21,735 nt of DNA from NCBI GenBank assembly GCA_045597845.1, contig JAZLKZ010000072.1:1-21735 (forward strand), given 5' to 3'. This stretch comes from Colimorpha sp045597845. GTDB lineage: Bacteria > Bacteroidota > Bacteroidia > Bacteroidales > P3. Made by a program: the position numbers and the translations under genes. Shown here piece after piece: positions 7,532 to 14,767 of this stretch. Each line of letters begins with the position of its first letter. Position 1 is the stretch's first letter. Under the pieces are notes generated by a model. That model had not been told where the DNA came from. It made no database searches and saw only the letters and a list, made by a program, of their open reading frames with translations.

Positions 7532-8170
7532 TCAAAATCTATATCCAACACCAGCCATAATCATATAACCAAATTCATTGACTAACCAAGGAAACTTTTG
7601 AAAAGGATCCGGCATCAGTTTGTCATCGTTTCCAATGATTTGGGTCGCGTTAAAACCTATCTTCTCGAAAAGATAAAATGATTTCCAAATATCAACCTTG
7701 AAGCCTACTCCTATGGTGTTTTGTAACCAAAGAAAAGGCCCAAAAGATTCAGTATATTCTTCAATAGGAATGTAATTCCCATCGTTGCCATTATAAGTCC
7801 ATCCGTAGCCATGGTTTCTTGTGGTTGAATAAGCGGCTTGAAGCTCATAAAACACGAAAGGTTTCAAATGGTTGAGACGAGGAAGGAAATACCAATTGTA
7901 GCCCAGTTGCGCTCCGAAATGTTGGGCAAAATTTGAGGCATACATTCTCCTATAATATATGCTCTCTTGGTCGTCAGGCATAGCCAGCCTATTGATATGG
8001 AATCGCAACCCGACCTCGATTTCATGGTTTTGATGGAATGTTCTCGAATAACCAATGATCAAACCCTCCCTAAGTGTTGAGGTGTTGAAGCTTATCGTAG
8101 CTGCATTTTGTGCGAACGAACAACAAGTCACCAATAAGGAAACGAATAATGCTATTGCTTTTTTTGACAT
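7532..8170 (-). CDS. Outer-membrane beta-barrel protein, hypothetical
   Basis: A 212-residue protein with a clear signal peptide (MSKKAIALFVSLLVTCCSFA, cleavage before Gln21). Amphipathic, aromatic-rich strands follow (LIIGYSRTF, HEIEVGLRFHI, FGAQLGYNWYF, KPFVFYELQAAYS, TIGVGFKVDIW, FGYMIMAGVGYRF). The chain ends in Phe, the usual C-terminal signal of outer-membrane barrels recognised by BamA. The number of strands suggests a small 8- to 10-stranded barrel. No ligand or function can be read from it. It is the first gene of a minus-strand run with the TatD hydrolase and is divergent from the EamA transporter, sharing a 104-base intergenic region. Confidence 0.8.
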   Translation of the reverse strand: MSKKAIALFVSLLVTCCSFAQNAATISFNTSTLREGLIIGYSRTFHQNHEIEVGLRFHINRLAMPDDQESIYYRRMYASNFAQHFGAQLGYNWYFLPRLNHLKPFVFYELQAAYSTTRNHGYGWTYNGNDGNYIPIEEYTESFGPFLWLQNTIGVGFKVDIWKSFYLFEKIGFNATQIIGNDDKLMPDPFQKFPWLVNEFGYMIMAGVGYRF

Positions 8171-8243
8171 GGTTTAAGGCTTTGTTTTATAGTCAAATTC
8201 AGATGCTTTTCTTGAATTGTAAACGGCAAGTGGAAAGATTTAT

Positions 8244-8251
8244 TATTTTTG
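8244..8251 (+). promoter_or_regulatory. Putative -7 box (TATTTTTG) for the EamA transporter
   Basis: TATTTTTG matches TAnnTTTG and lies 23 bases before the ATG at 8275. The -33 region has no TTTG at 19 bases; ATTG at 8216-8219 is the nearest candidate. Confidence 0.5.
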
Positions 8252-8274
8252 CGGCTTGTTTGTGAAACCAGTCT

Positions 8275-9192
8275 ATGGGATTGAATAAGTCAACGCTTAC
8301 GGGGCATCTCGCTTGTTTTGGTGCCTACTGTATCTTTGGGTTCAACATCGTTTGCTGCAAGAACATCTCCAATGCGCATGTGATGACCCCTATGGACCTG
8401 CTATGCTTTCGTGCGGCAGGTGCCACCATGTTGTTTTGGATTCTATCCCTGTTCATGCCTAAGGAAAAAGTGCCGCTGAACGATTTGTGGAAGATCTTCA
8501 TAGCCTCCATGCTGGGATTGTTTCTCACCCAATGGAGTTTCCTGAAGGCCATCACCATGACGACCTCTATCGACACGAGCATCACCAACACTTGCACCCC
8601 CATCCTGACCATGATTGTGGCAGCCATCGTCTTGAAGGAGCCCATCACCTTCAAAAAAGTGGGCGGCATTTTGGTGAGTCTCGCCGGCGTTTTGATATTG
8701 GTTTTCAACTCGGTGGGACTAGGCGGCGGTGCTTCCGAGACTAAACCCCTGGGCATCGTACTCGTGGTCGTCAACGGCCTGACTTTCGCCCTCTATCTCG
8801 GCATTTTCCGCCCGCTCATCTCGAAATACAATGTGGTCACCTTCATGAAGTGGATGTTCCTGTTTACCATGCTGGTGACCGTTCCCTTCAATGTTAAAAA
8901 CTTGATACACATTCCTTTTGGACAGATAGAGAGCCGTGTGGCGTGGCAAATCGCTTTTGTGGTGTTTTTCGCCACTTTCGTCGCCTATTTTCTCATTCCC
9001 ATCGGGCAGAAACGCCTGCGACCCACTTTGGTCAGCATGTACAATTATGTGCAGCCCATCATCGCCACCATCATCAGCATCGTCATTGGTTTGGACCACT
9101 TCACATGGAAGAAGGGGATAGCGATGATACTTGTTTTCACGGGCGTTTGGATCGTCAACCAGAGTAGGGCGGCGGCACCGCAGAAACAATAA
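8275..9192 (+). CDS. EamA/DMT-family transporter
   Basis: A 305-residue inner-membrane protein with about ten hydrophobic segments arranged as two EamA repeats (roughly 12-143 and 158-297), each five helices. Typical drug/metabolite-transporter signatures are visible: GAYCIFGFNIVCCKN in the first helix, a TSI(D)TSITNTCTPILT stretch in helix 4, LKEPITFKKVGGILVSLAGV closing repeat 1, and the matching YNYVQPIIATI plus WIVNQSR in repeat 2. The substrate cannot be predicted; relatives export amino acids, nucleosides or other metabolites. The short Ala/Gln-rich tail is cytoplasmic. It has its own -7 box and does not obviously belong to a larger operon. Confidence 0.9.
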   Translation: MGLNKSTLTGHLACFGAYCIFGFNIVCCKNISNAHVMTPMDLLCFRAAGATMLFWILSLFMPKEKVPLNDLWKIFIASMLGLFLTQWSFLKAITMTTSIDTSITNTCTPILTMIVAAIVLKEPITFKKVGGILVSLAGVLILVFNSVGLGGGASETKPLGIVLVVVNGLTFALYLGIFRPLISKYNVVTFMKWMFLFTMLVTVPFNVKNLIHIPFGQIESRVAWQIAFVVFFATFVAYFLIPIGQKRLRPTLVSMYNYVQPIIATIISIVIGLDHFTWKKGIAMILVFTGVWIVNQSRAAAPQKQ

Positions 9193-9226
9193 TTTGGCAA
9201 AATCCTCTCATTTTCTGAAATTTTGC

Positions 9227-9234
9227 TATCTTTG
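9227..9234 (+). promoter_or_regulatory. Putative -7 box (TATCTTTG) for the DUF4160/DUF2442 pair
   Basis: TATCTTTG followed by CAG fits the Bacteroidota -7 element. It lies 18 bases before the ATG at 9253, which supports 9253 and not 9291 as the ancestral start of the DUF4160 gene. Confidence 0.55.
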
Positions 9235-9252
9235 CAGAAATTAAATCCAACT

Positions 9253-9290
9253 ATGGCTGTATTGACAATGTTCTATGGATCATTATTTCC
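9253..9290 (+). other. Frameshifted 5' end of the DUF4160 gene
   Basis: The ATG at 9253 opens MAVLTMFYG, the usual N-terminus of DUF4160 proteins. If one base is restored in the GG codon at 9277-9278, the reading continues IIISMYYFDN and joins the downstream frame at 9291. As written, the frame opened at 9253 runs out at a TGA near 9361. This points to a one-base deletion in the DNA or a sequencing or assembly error. Confidence 0.75.
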
Positions 9291-9521
9291 ATGTATTATT
9301 TCGACAATCGTCAGCATCATTTTCCTCATATTCATGTCAAATGTCAGGACAAAGAAGCTGTGATGAGAATACCTGATGGAGAAATTATTGAAGGAGAACT
9401 TCCTGCTGGAAAGAATAAACTTGTACAGGCATGGTTGGAGATTCATAAGGACGAACTGCTGGCGGATTGGGATTTGGCTTCCAATGGCACCAATGTCTTC
9501 CAAATCGAACCTTTAAAATGA
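9291..9521 (+). CDS. DUF4160 domain protein (N-terminally truncated by frameshift)
   Basis: A 76-residue frame starting MYYFDNRQHHFPHIHVK and running through IPDGEIIEGELP, LVQAWLEIHKDELLADW and a C-terminal FQIEPLK. This is the DUF4160 signature, with its PHIHV histidine cluster. Family members usually have about 12 more residues at the N-terminus, and those are present just upstream in another frame (9253-9278). The intact form would be about 89 residues. DUF4160 genes are typically paired with a DUF2442 gene, as here with only 6 bases between them, and the pair is often discussed as toxin-antitoxin-like, though no activity is established. The 76-residue form may be expressed from the ATG at 9291, or the gene may be a recent pseudogene. 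Confidence 0.8.
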   Translation: MYYFDNRQHHFPHIHVKCQDKEAVMRIPDGEIIEGELPAGKNKLVQAWLEIHKDELLADWDLASNGTNVFQIEPLK

Positions 9522-9527
9522 ACAGTA

Positions 9528-9764
9528 ATGAACCCTCGCGTCAAATCGGTAAAAGCAGAAAGCAACTATGTTTTGCTGTTGGAATTTTCTAATGGCGAAA
9601 AGAAACGCTTTGATGTTTCCCCATATATTGGGAAGGGAATTTTTGCTCCTCTTGCCGATGAATCGTTTTTCCGCAGGGTAACAGTTTTCTTGGGCAGCAT
9701 TCAATGGCCCAATGGTGCTGACCTTTGCCCCGATACTTTGTATTTGGATTCGATAAATGTTTAG
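9528..9764 (+). CDS. DUF2442 domain protein
   Basis: A 78-residue protein with the DUF2442 pattern: VKSVKAESNYVLLLEFSNGEKKRFDV near the start, then F..L.DESFF and the C-terminal IQWPNGADLCPDTLYLDS. The fold is small and beta-rich; members often accompany DUF4160 as a two-gene cassette with proposed toxin-antitoxin or regulatory behaviour that is not demonstrated. It starts 6 bases after the DUF4160 stop and ends 10 bases before recG, so all three could be on one transcript. The frame is intact, unlike its partner. Confidence 0.85.
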   Translation: MNPRVKSVKAESNYVLLLEFSNGEKKRFDVSPYIGKGIFAPLADESFFRRVTVFLGSIQWPNGADLCPDTLYLDSINV

Positions 9765-9774
9765 TTGACGTGGC

Positions 9775-11880
9775 ATGGAAACAAACCTGCTGCAAACGAA
9801 CATCGCCTATTTGAAGGGCGTCGGGCCAAAGAAAGCCGAAGTCCTGAAGAAGGAGTTGGGCGTGTCCACCTATCAGGACATGCTTAACCAGTTTCCGTTC
9901 CGTTACATCGACCGCAGCCAGATCCAAAAGGTGGCCTACATCAACGATGACTCCGTGTATTATCAGTTGGTCGGCACCATCTCCAATATTAAGATGATTG
10001 GGGCACCGAGGGCAACGCGCGCCACGGGACTCTTCAGCGACGAGACGGGCAGCATCGAAGTGGTGTGGTTCCGTGGACTGAAATGGATCAAGAACCGCTT
10101 CAAACCAGGCGTGAAATATGTGCTTTTTGGTAAGGCCAGCGAGTTTAACCACAACTACAACTTCGTCCACCCCGAAATTGAGGAATATGACCCCAAGGAC
10201 CCGCTCATCGGTGAAGGCTTGCAAGGCGTTTACAACACCACCGAGAAGATGAAGGACCATGGCCTCGGCACGCGCACCATCGCCAAGCTGCAAAAACTCA
10301 TCCTGCAACAGGTCTACGGATACATTCCCGAGACACTCCCGAAGTCCCTCCTTGAGCAAGAGCAACTGATTCCGCGCTGCTATGCCTACTACGAGATCCA
10401 CCTGCCCTCCAACAACATCGAGATCCAGCAAGCCACGCGCCGACTGAAATACGAGGAGCATTTCTTCTTGCAACTCAAGCTTTTGCGCAACAAGATGCAC
10501 CGCGAGCAGGCCATCAAAGGTCATGTTTTTGGTGTGGTGGGCGACTATTTCAACGATTTCTACAAAAACCATCTGCCTTTCCCGCTGACCAACGCCCAAA
10601 AGCGAGTCATCAAGGAGATACGAAAGGACCTGGGGTCGGGCCATCAGATGAACCGCTTGTTGCAAGGCGATGTGGGCAGCGGCAAGACCATCGTCGCCCT
10701 CATGGTGATGCTCTTGGCCTTGGACAACGGCTTCCAAGCCTGCCTGATGGCGCCCACTGAAATTCTTGCCACACAACATTTTGCCACCTTGCAAGAGCAA
10801 TTGAAGGACATGGACATTAACTTCGCTTTGCTGACGGGTTCCACCAAAATCGCGGAGCGAAGGAAGATTTACGCTGGTCTGGCCGATGGCACCATGCAAA
10901 TTGTGGTCGGCACCCACGCGCTGATTGAGAGCAAGGTGGTGTTCAAGAATTTGGGCCTCGCCATCATCGATGAGCAGCACCGTTTTGGTGTGGAGCAAAG
11001 GTCAAAATTTTACGAGAAAACTGAGATTCCACCCCACACTTTGGTGATGACCGCCACGCCCATCCCGCGCACCCTCGCCATGACACAATATGGTGACCTC
11101 GATGTCTCCAAAATCGATGAGTTGCCTCCTGGCCGCAAACCTGTGCAGACCTATCACGTGTACAGCGACGACCGCTACCGCATTATGATGTTCATGAAGC
11201 AGCAGATAGCACTCGGTAGGCAGATTTATGTCGTTTATCCATGCATCAAGGAGTCGGAAAACACCGATATGATTGCGCTTCAGGAGGGTTATGAGGCTTT
11301 GTTGCACGACTTTCCCGAGCCGCAATACAAACTTTGTGTCTGCCACGGCCGGTTGACTGCCGAGGACAAGGACTTCGAGATGCAACGCTTTATTACTAAA
11401 AACGCACAGATCATGGTGGCCACGACGGTCATCGAGGTGGGTGTGAACGTGCCCAATGCCACGGTGATGATTATTGAAAACGCCAATCGTTTTGGTCTGT
11501 CGCAGCTGCACCAATTGCGCGGTCGCGTGGGGCGCGGTGCCGACCAATCGTATTGCATCCTCGTCACCGACCATAAATTGACTACTGACGGCAAAACTCG
11601 TATGAAGACCATGTGCAGCACCAACGACGGCTTTGAAATCGCCGAGGTCGACCTAGAACTTCGAGGCCCAGGTGAAACGGGCGGCACACGGCAGTCAGGG
11701 CAAATCGAGATGCTCATCGGTGACTTGCAGAAAGACGGTCCATTAATTCCACAAGTCCGCGAGGCTGCCATCAAGCTTTTGGCCGACGACCCGAAGCTCA
11801 TCAAGCCAGAAAACAGGATGCTTCGCGAGCATTACAAGGAATTGTTTGCCCAGACTTTTGATTGGAGTCAGATAGGATAG
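9775..11880 (+). CDS. recG: ATP-dependent DNA helicase RecG
   Basis: A 701-residue protein of the usual RecG length. The N-terminal wedge/OB region begins with LKGVGPKKAEVLKKELGV (helix-hairpin-helix-like) and FPFRYIDRSQI. The helicase core carries QGDVGSGKT (Walker A, about 297-305), APTEILATQH, a DEQH box (399-402) with RFGVEQR, TATPIPRT, then VCHGRLTAEDK, ATTVIEVGVNVPNA and QLRGRVGRG (motif VI). RecG is a monomeric double-strand DNA translocase that remodels stalled replication forks and branches Holliday junctions. The C-terminal TRG region (GTRQSGQ) is present. Its ATG at 9775 follows the DUF2442 gene by 10 bases. The stop at 11880 is followed within 5 bases by an intergenic repeat element. 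Confidence 0.97.
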   Translation: METNLLQTNIAYLKGVGPKKAEVLKKELGVSTYQDMLNQFPFRYIDRSQIQKVAYINDDSVYYQLVGTISNIKMIGAPRATRATGLFSDETGSIEVVWFRGLKWIKNRFKPGVKYVLFGKASEFNHNYNFVHPEIEEYDPKDPLIGEGLQGVYNTTEKMKDHGLGTRTIAKLQKLILQQVYGYIPETLPKSLLEQEQLIPRCYAYYEIHLPSNNIEIQQATRRLKYEEHFFLQLKLLRNKMHREQAIKGHVFGVVGDYFNDFYKNHLPFPLTNAQKRVIKEIRKDLGSGHQMNRLLQGDVGSGKTIVALMVMLLALDNGFQACLMAPTEILATQHFATLQEQLKDMDINFALLTGSTKIAERRKIYAGLADGTMQIVVGTHALIESKVVFKNLGLAIIDEQHRFGVEQRSKFYEKTEIPPHTLVMTATPIPRTLAMTQYGDLDVSKIDELPPGRKPVQTYHVYSDDRYRIMMFMKQQIALGRQIYVVYPCIKESENTDMIALQEGYEALLHDFPEPQYKLCVCHGRLTAEDKDFEMQRFITKNAQIMVATTVIEVGVNVPNATVMIIENANRFGLSQLHQLRGRVGRGADQSYCILVTDHKLTTDGKTRMKTMCSTNDGFEIAEVDLELRGPGETGGTRQSGQIEMLIGDLQKDGPLIPQVREAAIKLLADDPKLIKPENRMLREHYKELFAQTFDWSQIG

Positions 11881-11885
11881 AACCT

Positions 11886-12098
11886 CACGCAGAATCCGCA
11901 GAAAACGCAGAAGCCTACCGGACGCAAACTTGGCGTCGCATTGCGCTTCATATAGTTCTGCGCATTCTGCGTGCCATAACAGAGGCATCACTTCGCGTTT
12001 CATATAATTGACTTCGTCGAATCTGCGATTTCTGCGCATTCTGCGTGCCAAGAAAAAGCCTCGCTTCGCGCTTCATATAGTTCTGCGAGTTCTGCGTG
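11886..12098. repeat. CACGCAGA-type inverted-repeat element with three degenerate internal units
   Basis: The ends CACGCAGAATCCGCAGAA (11886-11903) and TTCTGCGAGTTCTGCGTG (12081-12098) are reverse complements at 16 of 18 positions. Between them are three degenerate units of the form CTTCGCGyTTCATATArTT followed by TCTGCGnnTTCTGCGTG (beginning near 11941, 11991 and 12063). The element fills the whole gap between the convergent recG and gtrA genes: 5 bases after the recG stop and 3 bases before the gtrA stop. It shares its first 38 bases, by offset and motif, with the element at 15757. Read-through frames here are repeat sequence and not a gene. Confidence 0.85.
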
Positions 12099-12101
12099 AA
12101 A

Positions 12102-12605
12102 CTATTTCTCTTTCCGAAACGAATAGAATTTATTCGTTAAATAGCTGAATGTCACGCAGAGGATGGAGATGATGATGTAGGAGACGGTCGGCCAGATGTG
12201 CAACACCTCGACGAAGAGCTTCAGGCCAAAGTAGTTAATGAGGATGTTGACAACCGTCACTAGGAAATACCTGACAATCTGTGTCCTACCTTTCAGTGTG
12301 GAGCCTGAGAAACTGATGTGGCGCGCCATCCAGAAACCCGTCAGGAAGGTGATGGGGAACTTGAACACAAAGGCCGCGATATGGGGTGTAAAGGCAATGA
12401 AGCCAAGGTCGAAAACCTGACCTTTGAAGATGAAATGATAGAAAACATAGTACAGCACCCATTCCAAAACGAGGTTCAAGCCACCGCAGGCCGCGTAACG
12501 GAATAGCTCGAGGCTCATCACTTTGCGTAAAGGCGGATAGAAGAAGTCGATGACCTTGGTCAAGGTACGTTCTATCCAGGATTCTATGTTTTTCAAGGCT
12601 GACAT
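12102..12605 (-). CDS. GtrA-family membrane protein
   Basis: A 167-residue protein with four hydrophobic helices after a basic N-terminal segment (about 36-58, 72-93, 107-127 and 135-155). GtrA features are visible: LFRYAACGGLN before helix 1, FKFPITFLTGFWMARHISF between helices 2 and 3, and the C-terminal FSYLTNKFYSFRK. GtrA proteins are thought to flip or present polyprenyl-phosphate-linked sugars during glycosylation of surface polymers. It lies 21 bases downstream of mevalonate kinase on the same strand, so it is probably the last gene of the isoprenoid run; a link through polyprenyl phosphate supply is my inference. Confidence 0.85.
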   Translation of the reverse strand: MSALKNIESWIERTLTKVIDFFYPPLRKVMSLELFRYAACGGLNLVLEWVLYYVFYHFIFKGQVFDLGFIAFTPHIAAFVFKFPITFLTGFWMARHISFSGSTLKGRTQIVRYFLVTVVNILINYFGLKLFVEVLHIWPTVSYIIISILCVTFSYLTNKFYSFRKEK

Positions 12606-12626
12606 TCGGGACGCAAAAATAGCAAT

Positions 12627-13610
12627 TTAGAGCCAAATAACATCAAATCCGCCTCCCATAGATTTCTTCGCTTTTTGATGGCATGTCATACCGACCGAGG
12701 GACGAGGGAGTGTATCTATGCCGTCAAAAGCCTCGGAATGATATGGAAAGCTAAACAGCGCATTGGCTTTCCCCACATTATCTGTGAAGCCCAACAAATA
12801 ACCTCCACCGCCTGAGCCTGAGATCTTTACGCCAAAGTTGAAGTCGTAATCAGCGGTAAACAAATCCAAGGTGTTGTCAGTGACCATCGGGCGCAGGAAT
12901 TCCAATTGGCCCTTGGTGAGTTGTTTCAAGGAATTGAAAAACAGCTCTTTATTGCCTGTAATCATCGAATCAATGCAGGAAGTCACGCAAGGCACATACT
13001 CCGCTTGGAATCGGCTCAAAAATTCGGGATTTTCGCGTTGTGCCTTGAAATGGTTGACTAAAGGCTTGGTGTTGCTTTTTATCTTTGTGTCAATCAAGCA
13101 GATATGGATGTCTTTTTTCAGGAATTCATCCGAAAGCAACTCGACTCCATTTGGCGTAATCTTGAACGGCTTACCCAAATAGCATTGCAAGGGGTCGATG
13201 CCGGAGCTGCTGCCGTGGAAATGGCTCTCCATTCGACCAAAGAGAGTCTTCAGTTGCAAGTAATCGTCAGTTTTTTGTATAGCGTAGCGGTCATAAACGG
13301 CGGCCACCAAGGTCCCCGAACTGCCCAAGCCATAGCCCGAAGACACATTGGAGGCGAGGAAAAGCCCATCATTCAAATCCCTTCTTAAAGCCTGTAAATC
13401 CAAGAGGTTCGATAGTTCTTCTTTTTCGGAGAGATATTGGCAAAAGCGTTTCAGACTTTGGTTGGAGGTCAACGAAGCGGCCATGTTACGACTTTGTGGA
13501 AACTGCCATTGCGCTGAGAACCGCTTGAGCGGAATCATCAGCGCAGTGGCATCGAAAATCATCGAATACTCGCCGAAAAGGATGACTTTGCTATAGTATC
13601 GGTCTCTCAT
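12627..13610 (-). CDS. Mevalonate kinase (GHMP family)
   Basis: A 327-residue GHMP kinase. It has the N-terminal KVILFGEYSM motif, the phosphate loop GYGLGSSGT (92-100), the catalytic ESHFHGSSSGIDP block (Glu128, Asp139 equivalent to the conserved mevalonate kinase Glu and Asp), and the glycine-rich KISGSGGGG motif (262-270). The HGxxSGxD pattern favours mevalonate kinase over other GHMP members. It would phosphorylate mevalonate with ATP, the second step from HMG-CoA. It overlaps the decarboxylase stop by 4 bases, indicating translational coupling. Roles are assigned by motif and by context; phosphomevalonate kinase is the main alternative within this family. Confidence 0.85.
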   Translation of the reverse strand: MRDRYYSKVILFGEYSMIFDATALMIPLKRFSAQWQFPQSRNMAASLTSNQSLKRFCQYLSEKEELSNLLDLQALRRDLNDGLFLASNVSSGYGLGSSGTLVAAVYDRYAIQKTDDYLQLKTLFGRMESHFHGSSSGIDPLQCYLGKPFKITPNGVELLSDEFLKKDIHICLIDTKIKSNTKPLVNHFKAQRENPEFLSRFQAEYVPCVTSCIDSMITGNKELFFNSLKQLTKGQLEFLRPMVTDNTLDLFTADYDFNFGVKISGSGGGGYLLGFTDNVGKANALFSFPYHSEAFDGIDTLPRPSVGMTCHQKAKKSMGGGFDVIWL

Positions 13611-14731
13611 TGCAGCAATTTTTTCGGTCCGTCACCAACTTGGTCGGCAATCCATTTGTTGTCAACACAATAGGCAGCCAAATGGTCATGGATGAAGTGT
13701 TCCACTTTTTCGGCTTCGCTATCGGGATAAAGCAGATGCACATTCGGGCCAGCATCCAAAGTGAAACAAAGCGGAATCTTGGTTTCTTCACGGAATCCCC
13801 TAATTTCATTAATGATGCTTAAAGTATTGGGTTTCATTAAGATAAATGACGGATTGGAGCACATCATCAGGGCATGGAGTTGCAGTGTCTCACTCTCGGT
13901 GGTATTAATAAAGGTGTCCAAATCACCCGACTTCAAAGAAGCAAGCAGGCTTTTAATGTTTTCATTGGCTTGTGTATAACGCGCTGAGGCGTAAGGATTT
14001 CCCTCCATCAAGGCATGACCTGCACGGCTGGAGACGGATTTGGTCTCGCCGCTGACAATCAAAATATTGTCGTGATAAGTCTTGAAAACGGGATGGATGT
14101 ATTCGGACAGCGAAACGGCATATTCGTCGGAACTGCCTTTGTAACAGTCCGTTTTGCCCCAAAGTGCCATTTTGGGAAACACTGAGCGTGCCGCACTGCC
14201 CGAAGCCAATCGCGAGAAATAGGAGGCCTTTTGCATATTAATCGGCCTTTCGACGGGCTCAGGGACCGAGTCGACCAAGGCCCTTGAGCCTGTCGAAAGG
14301 CCGACCAACAGGGATTCTATCTCTATCAGCCCCATCACAAATGCACTCATCGAAGAGGCCGAGGAAGCGATGCCAGAGGAATGTGGGAAGCTATTGCGGC
14401 TCTCTACTTTCAGGTTCAGTTGGTTGATGAACGGGAAAAACGCTTGATTCTCAAGCAGAAATTTCTCGATTTTCGCGCCAAATGCGGGGTTCTCCTTGCC
14501 TTCAAAATAGAAACTGAATCCGAATCGGTCGGCTTTTTCAAATGTAACGAAAGTCTCGGAGCGACATTCCGACAAAGTGAAACTAATCGAAGGATTCTGA
14601 GGAATTTGCTTCCCCTTTTTGCCCCAATATTTCACCAAAGCGATGTTAGACGGGCTTGCCCAGCCTACCTTACCTTGAAAGCCACTGGGCACCTCGCCTT
14701 TGAAGGCTTCGTTCAACCAAATCTTTTCCAT
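13607..14731 (-). CDS. mvaD: Diphosphomevalonate decarboxylase
   Basis: A 374-residue GHMP enzyme that would convert mevalonate diphosphate and ATP to isopentenyl diphosphate, CO2 and ADP. Diagnostic motifs are ASPSNIALVKYWGK (25-38), the phosphate loop SSGIASSASS (118-127), LASGSAARS (175-183) and the catalytic Asp326 in TLDAGPN. Between the phosphate-loop helix and LASGSAARS lies an extra stretch of about 21 residues (143-163, GLSTGSRALVDSVPEPVERP) that the family lacks; it is encoded by the REP-like palindrome at 14243-14303, inserted in frame. It probably forms a surface loop. The gene is 36 bases downstream of the GHMP kinase and overlaps mevalonate kinase by 4 bases. Confidence 0.92.
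   Translation of the reverse strand: MEKIWLNEAFKGEVPSGFQGKVGWASPSNIALVKYWGKKGKQIPQNPSISFTLSECRSETFVTFEKADRFGFSFYFEGKENPAFGAKIEKFLLENQAFFPFINQLNLKVESRNSFPHSSGIASSASSMSAFVMGLIEIESLLVGLSTGSRALVDSVPEPVERPINMQKASYFSRLASGSAARSVFPKMALWGKTDCYKGSSDEYAVSLSEYIHPVFKTYHDNILIVSGETKSVSSRAGHALMEGNPYASARYTQANENIKSLLASLKSGDLDTFINTTESETLQLHALMMCSNPSFILMKPNTLSIINEIRGFREETKIPLCFTLDAGPNVHLLYPDSEAEKVEHFIHDHLAAYCVDNKWIADQVGDGPKKLLQ
14243..14303. repeat. REP-like palindrome inserted in frame in the decarboxylase gene
   Basis: The arm starting CGGCCTTTCGACGGGCTC (14243-14264) and its partner at 14281-14303 are reverse complements with one substitution and one extra base, separated by 16 bases. The core TTCGACrGGCTCA belongs to a repeat seen widely between genes of Bacteroidota and other bacteria. 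Here it lies inside an open reading frame with no stop. Confidence 0.9.
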
Positions 14732-14767
14732 GCTTGTTGTATTATGCTGCGAAGATAGGAAAACTCT

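Noticed and set aside
9253..9764. DUF4160/DUF2442 as a proven toxin-antitoxin system
   Set aside because: The pairing is suggestive, but neither family has an activity I can cite with confidence and the first gene appears broken.
9589..10998. A 469-codon minus-strand open frame
   Set aside because: It lies antisense to recG and DUF2442, has no recognisable domain and has the Leu/Val/His-rich composition of a frame opposite a real gene.
11743..12051. A 102-codon minus-strand frame across the recG end and the repeat element
   Set aside because: It reads through recG and CTGCG repeat units and resembles no family.
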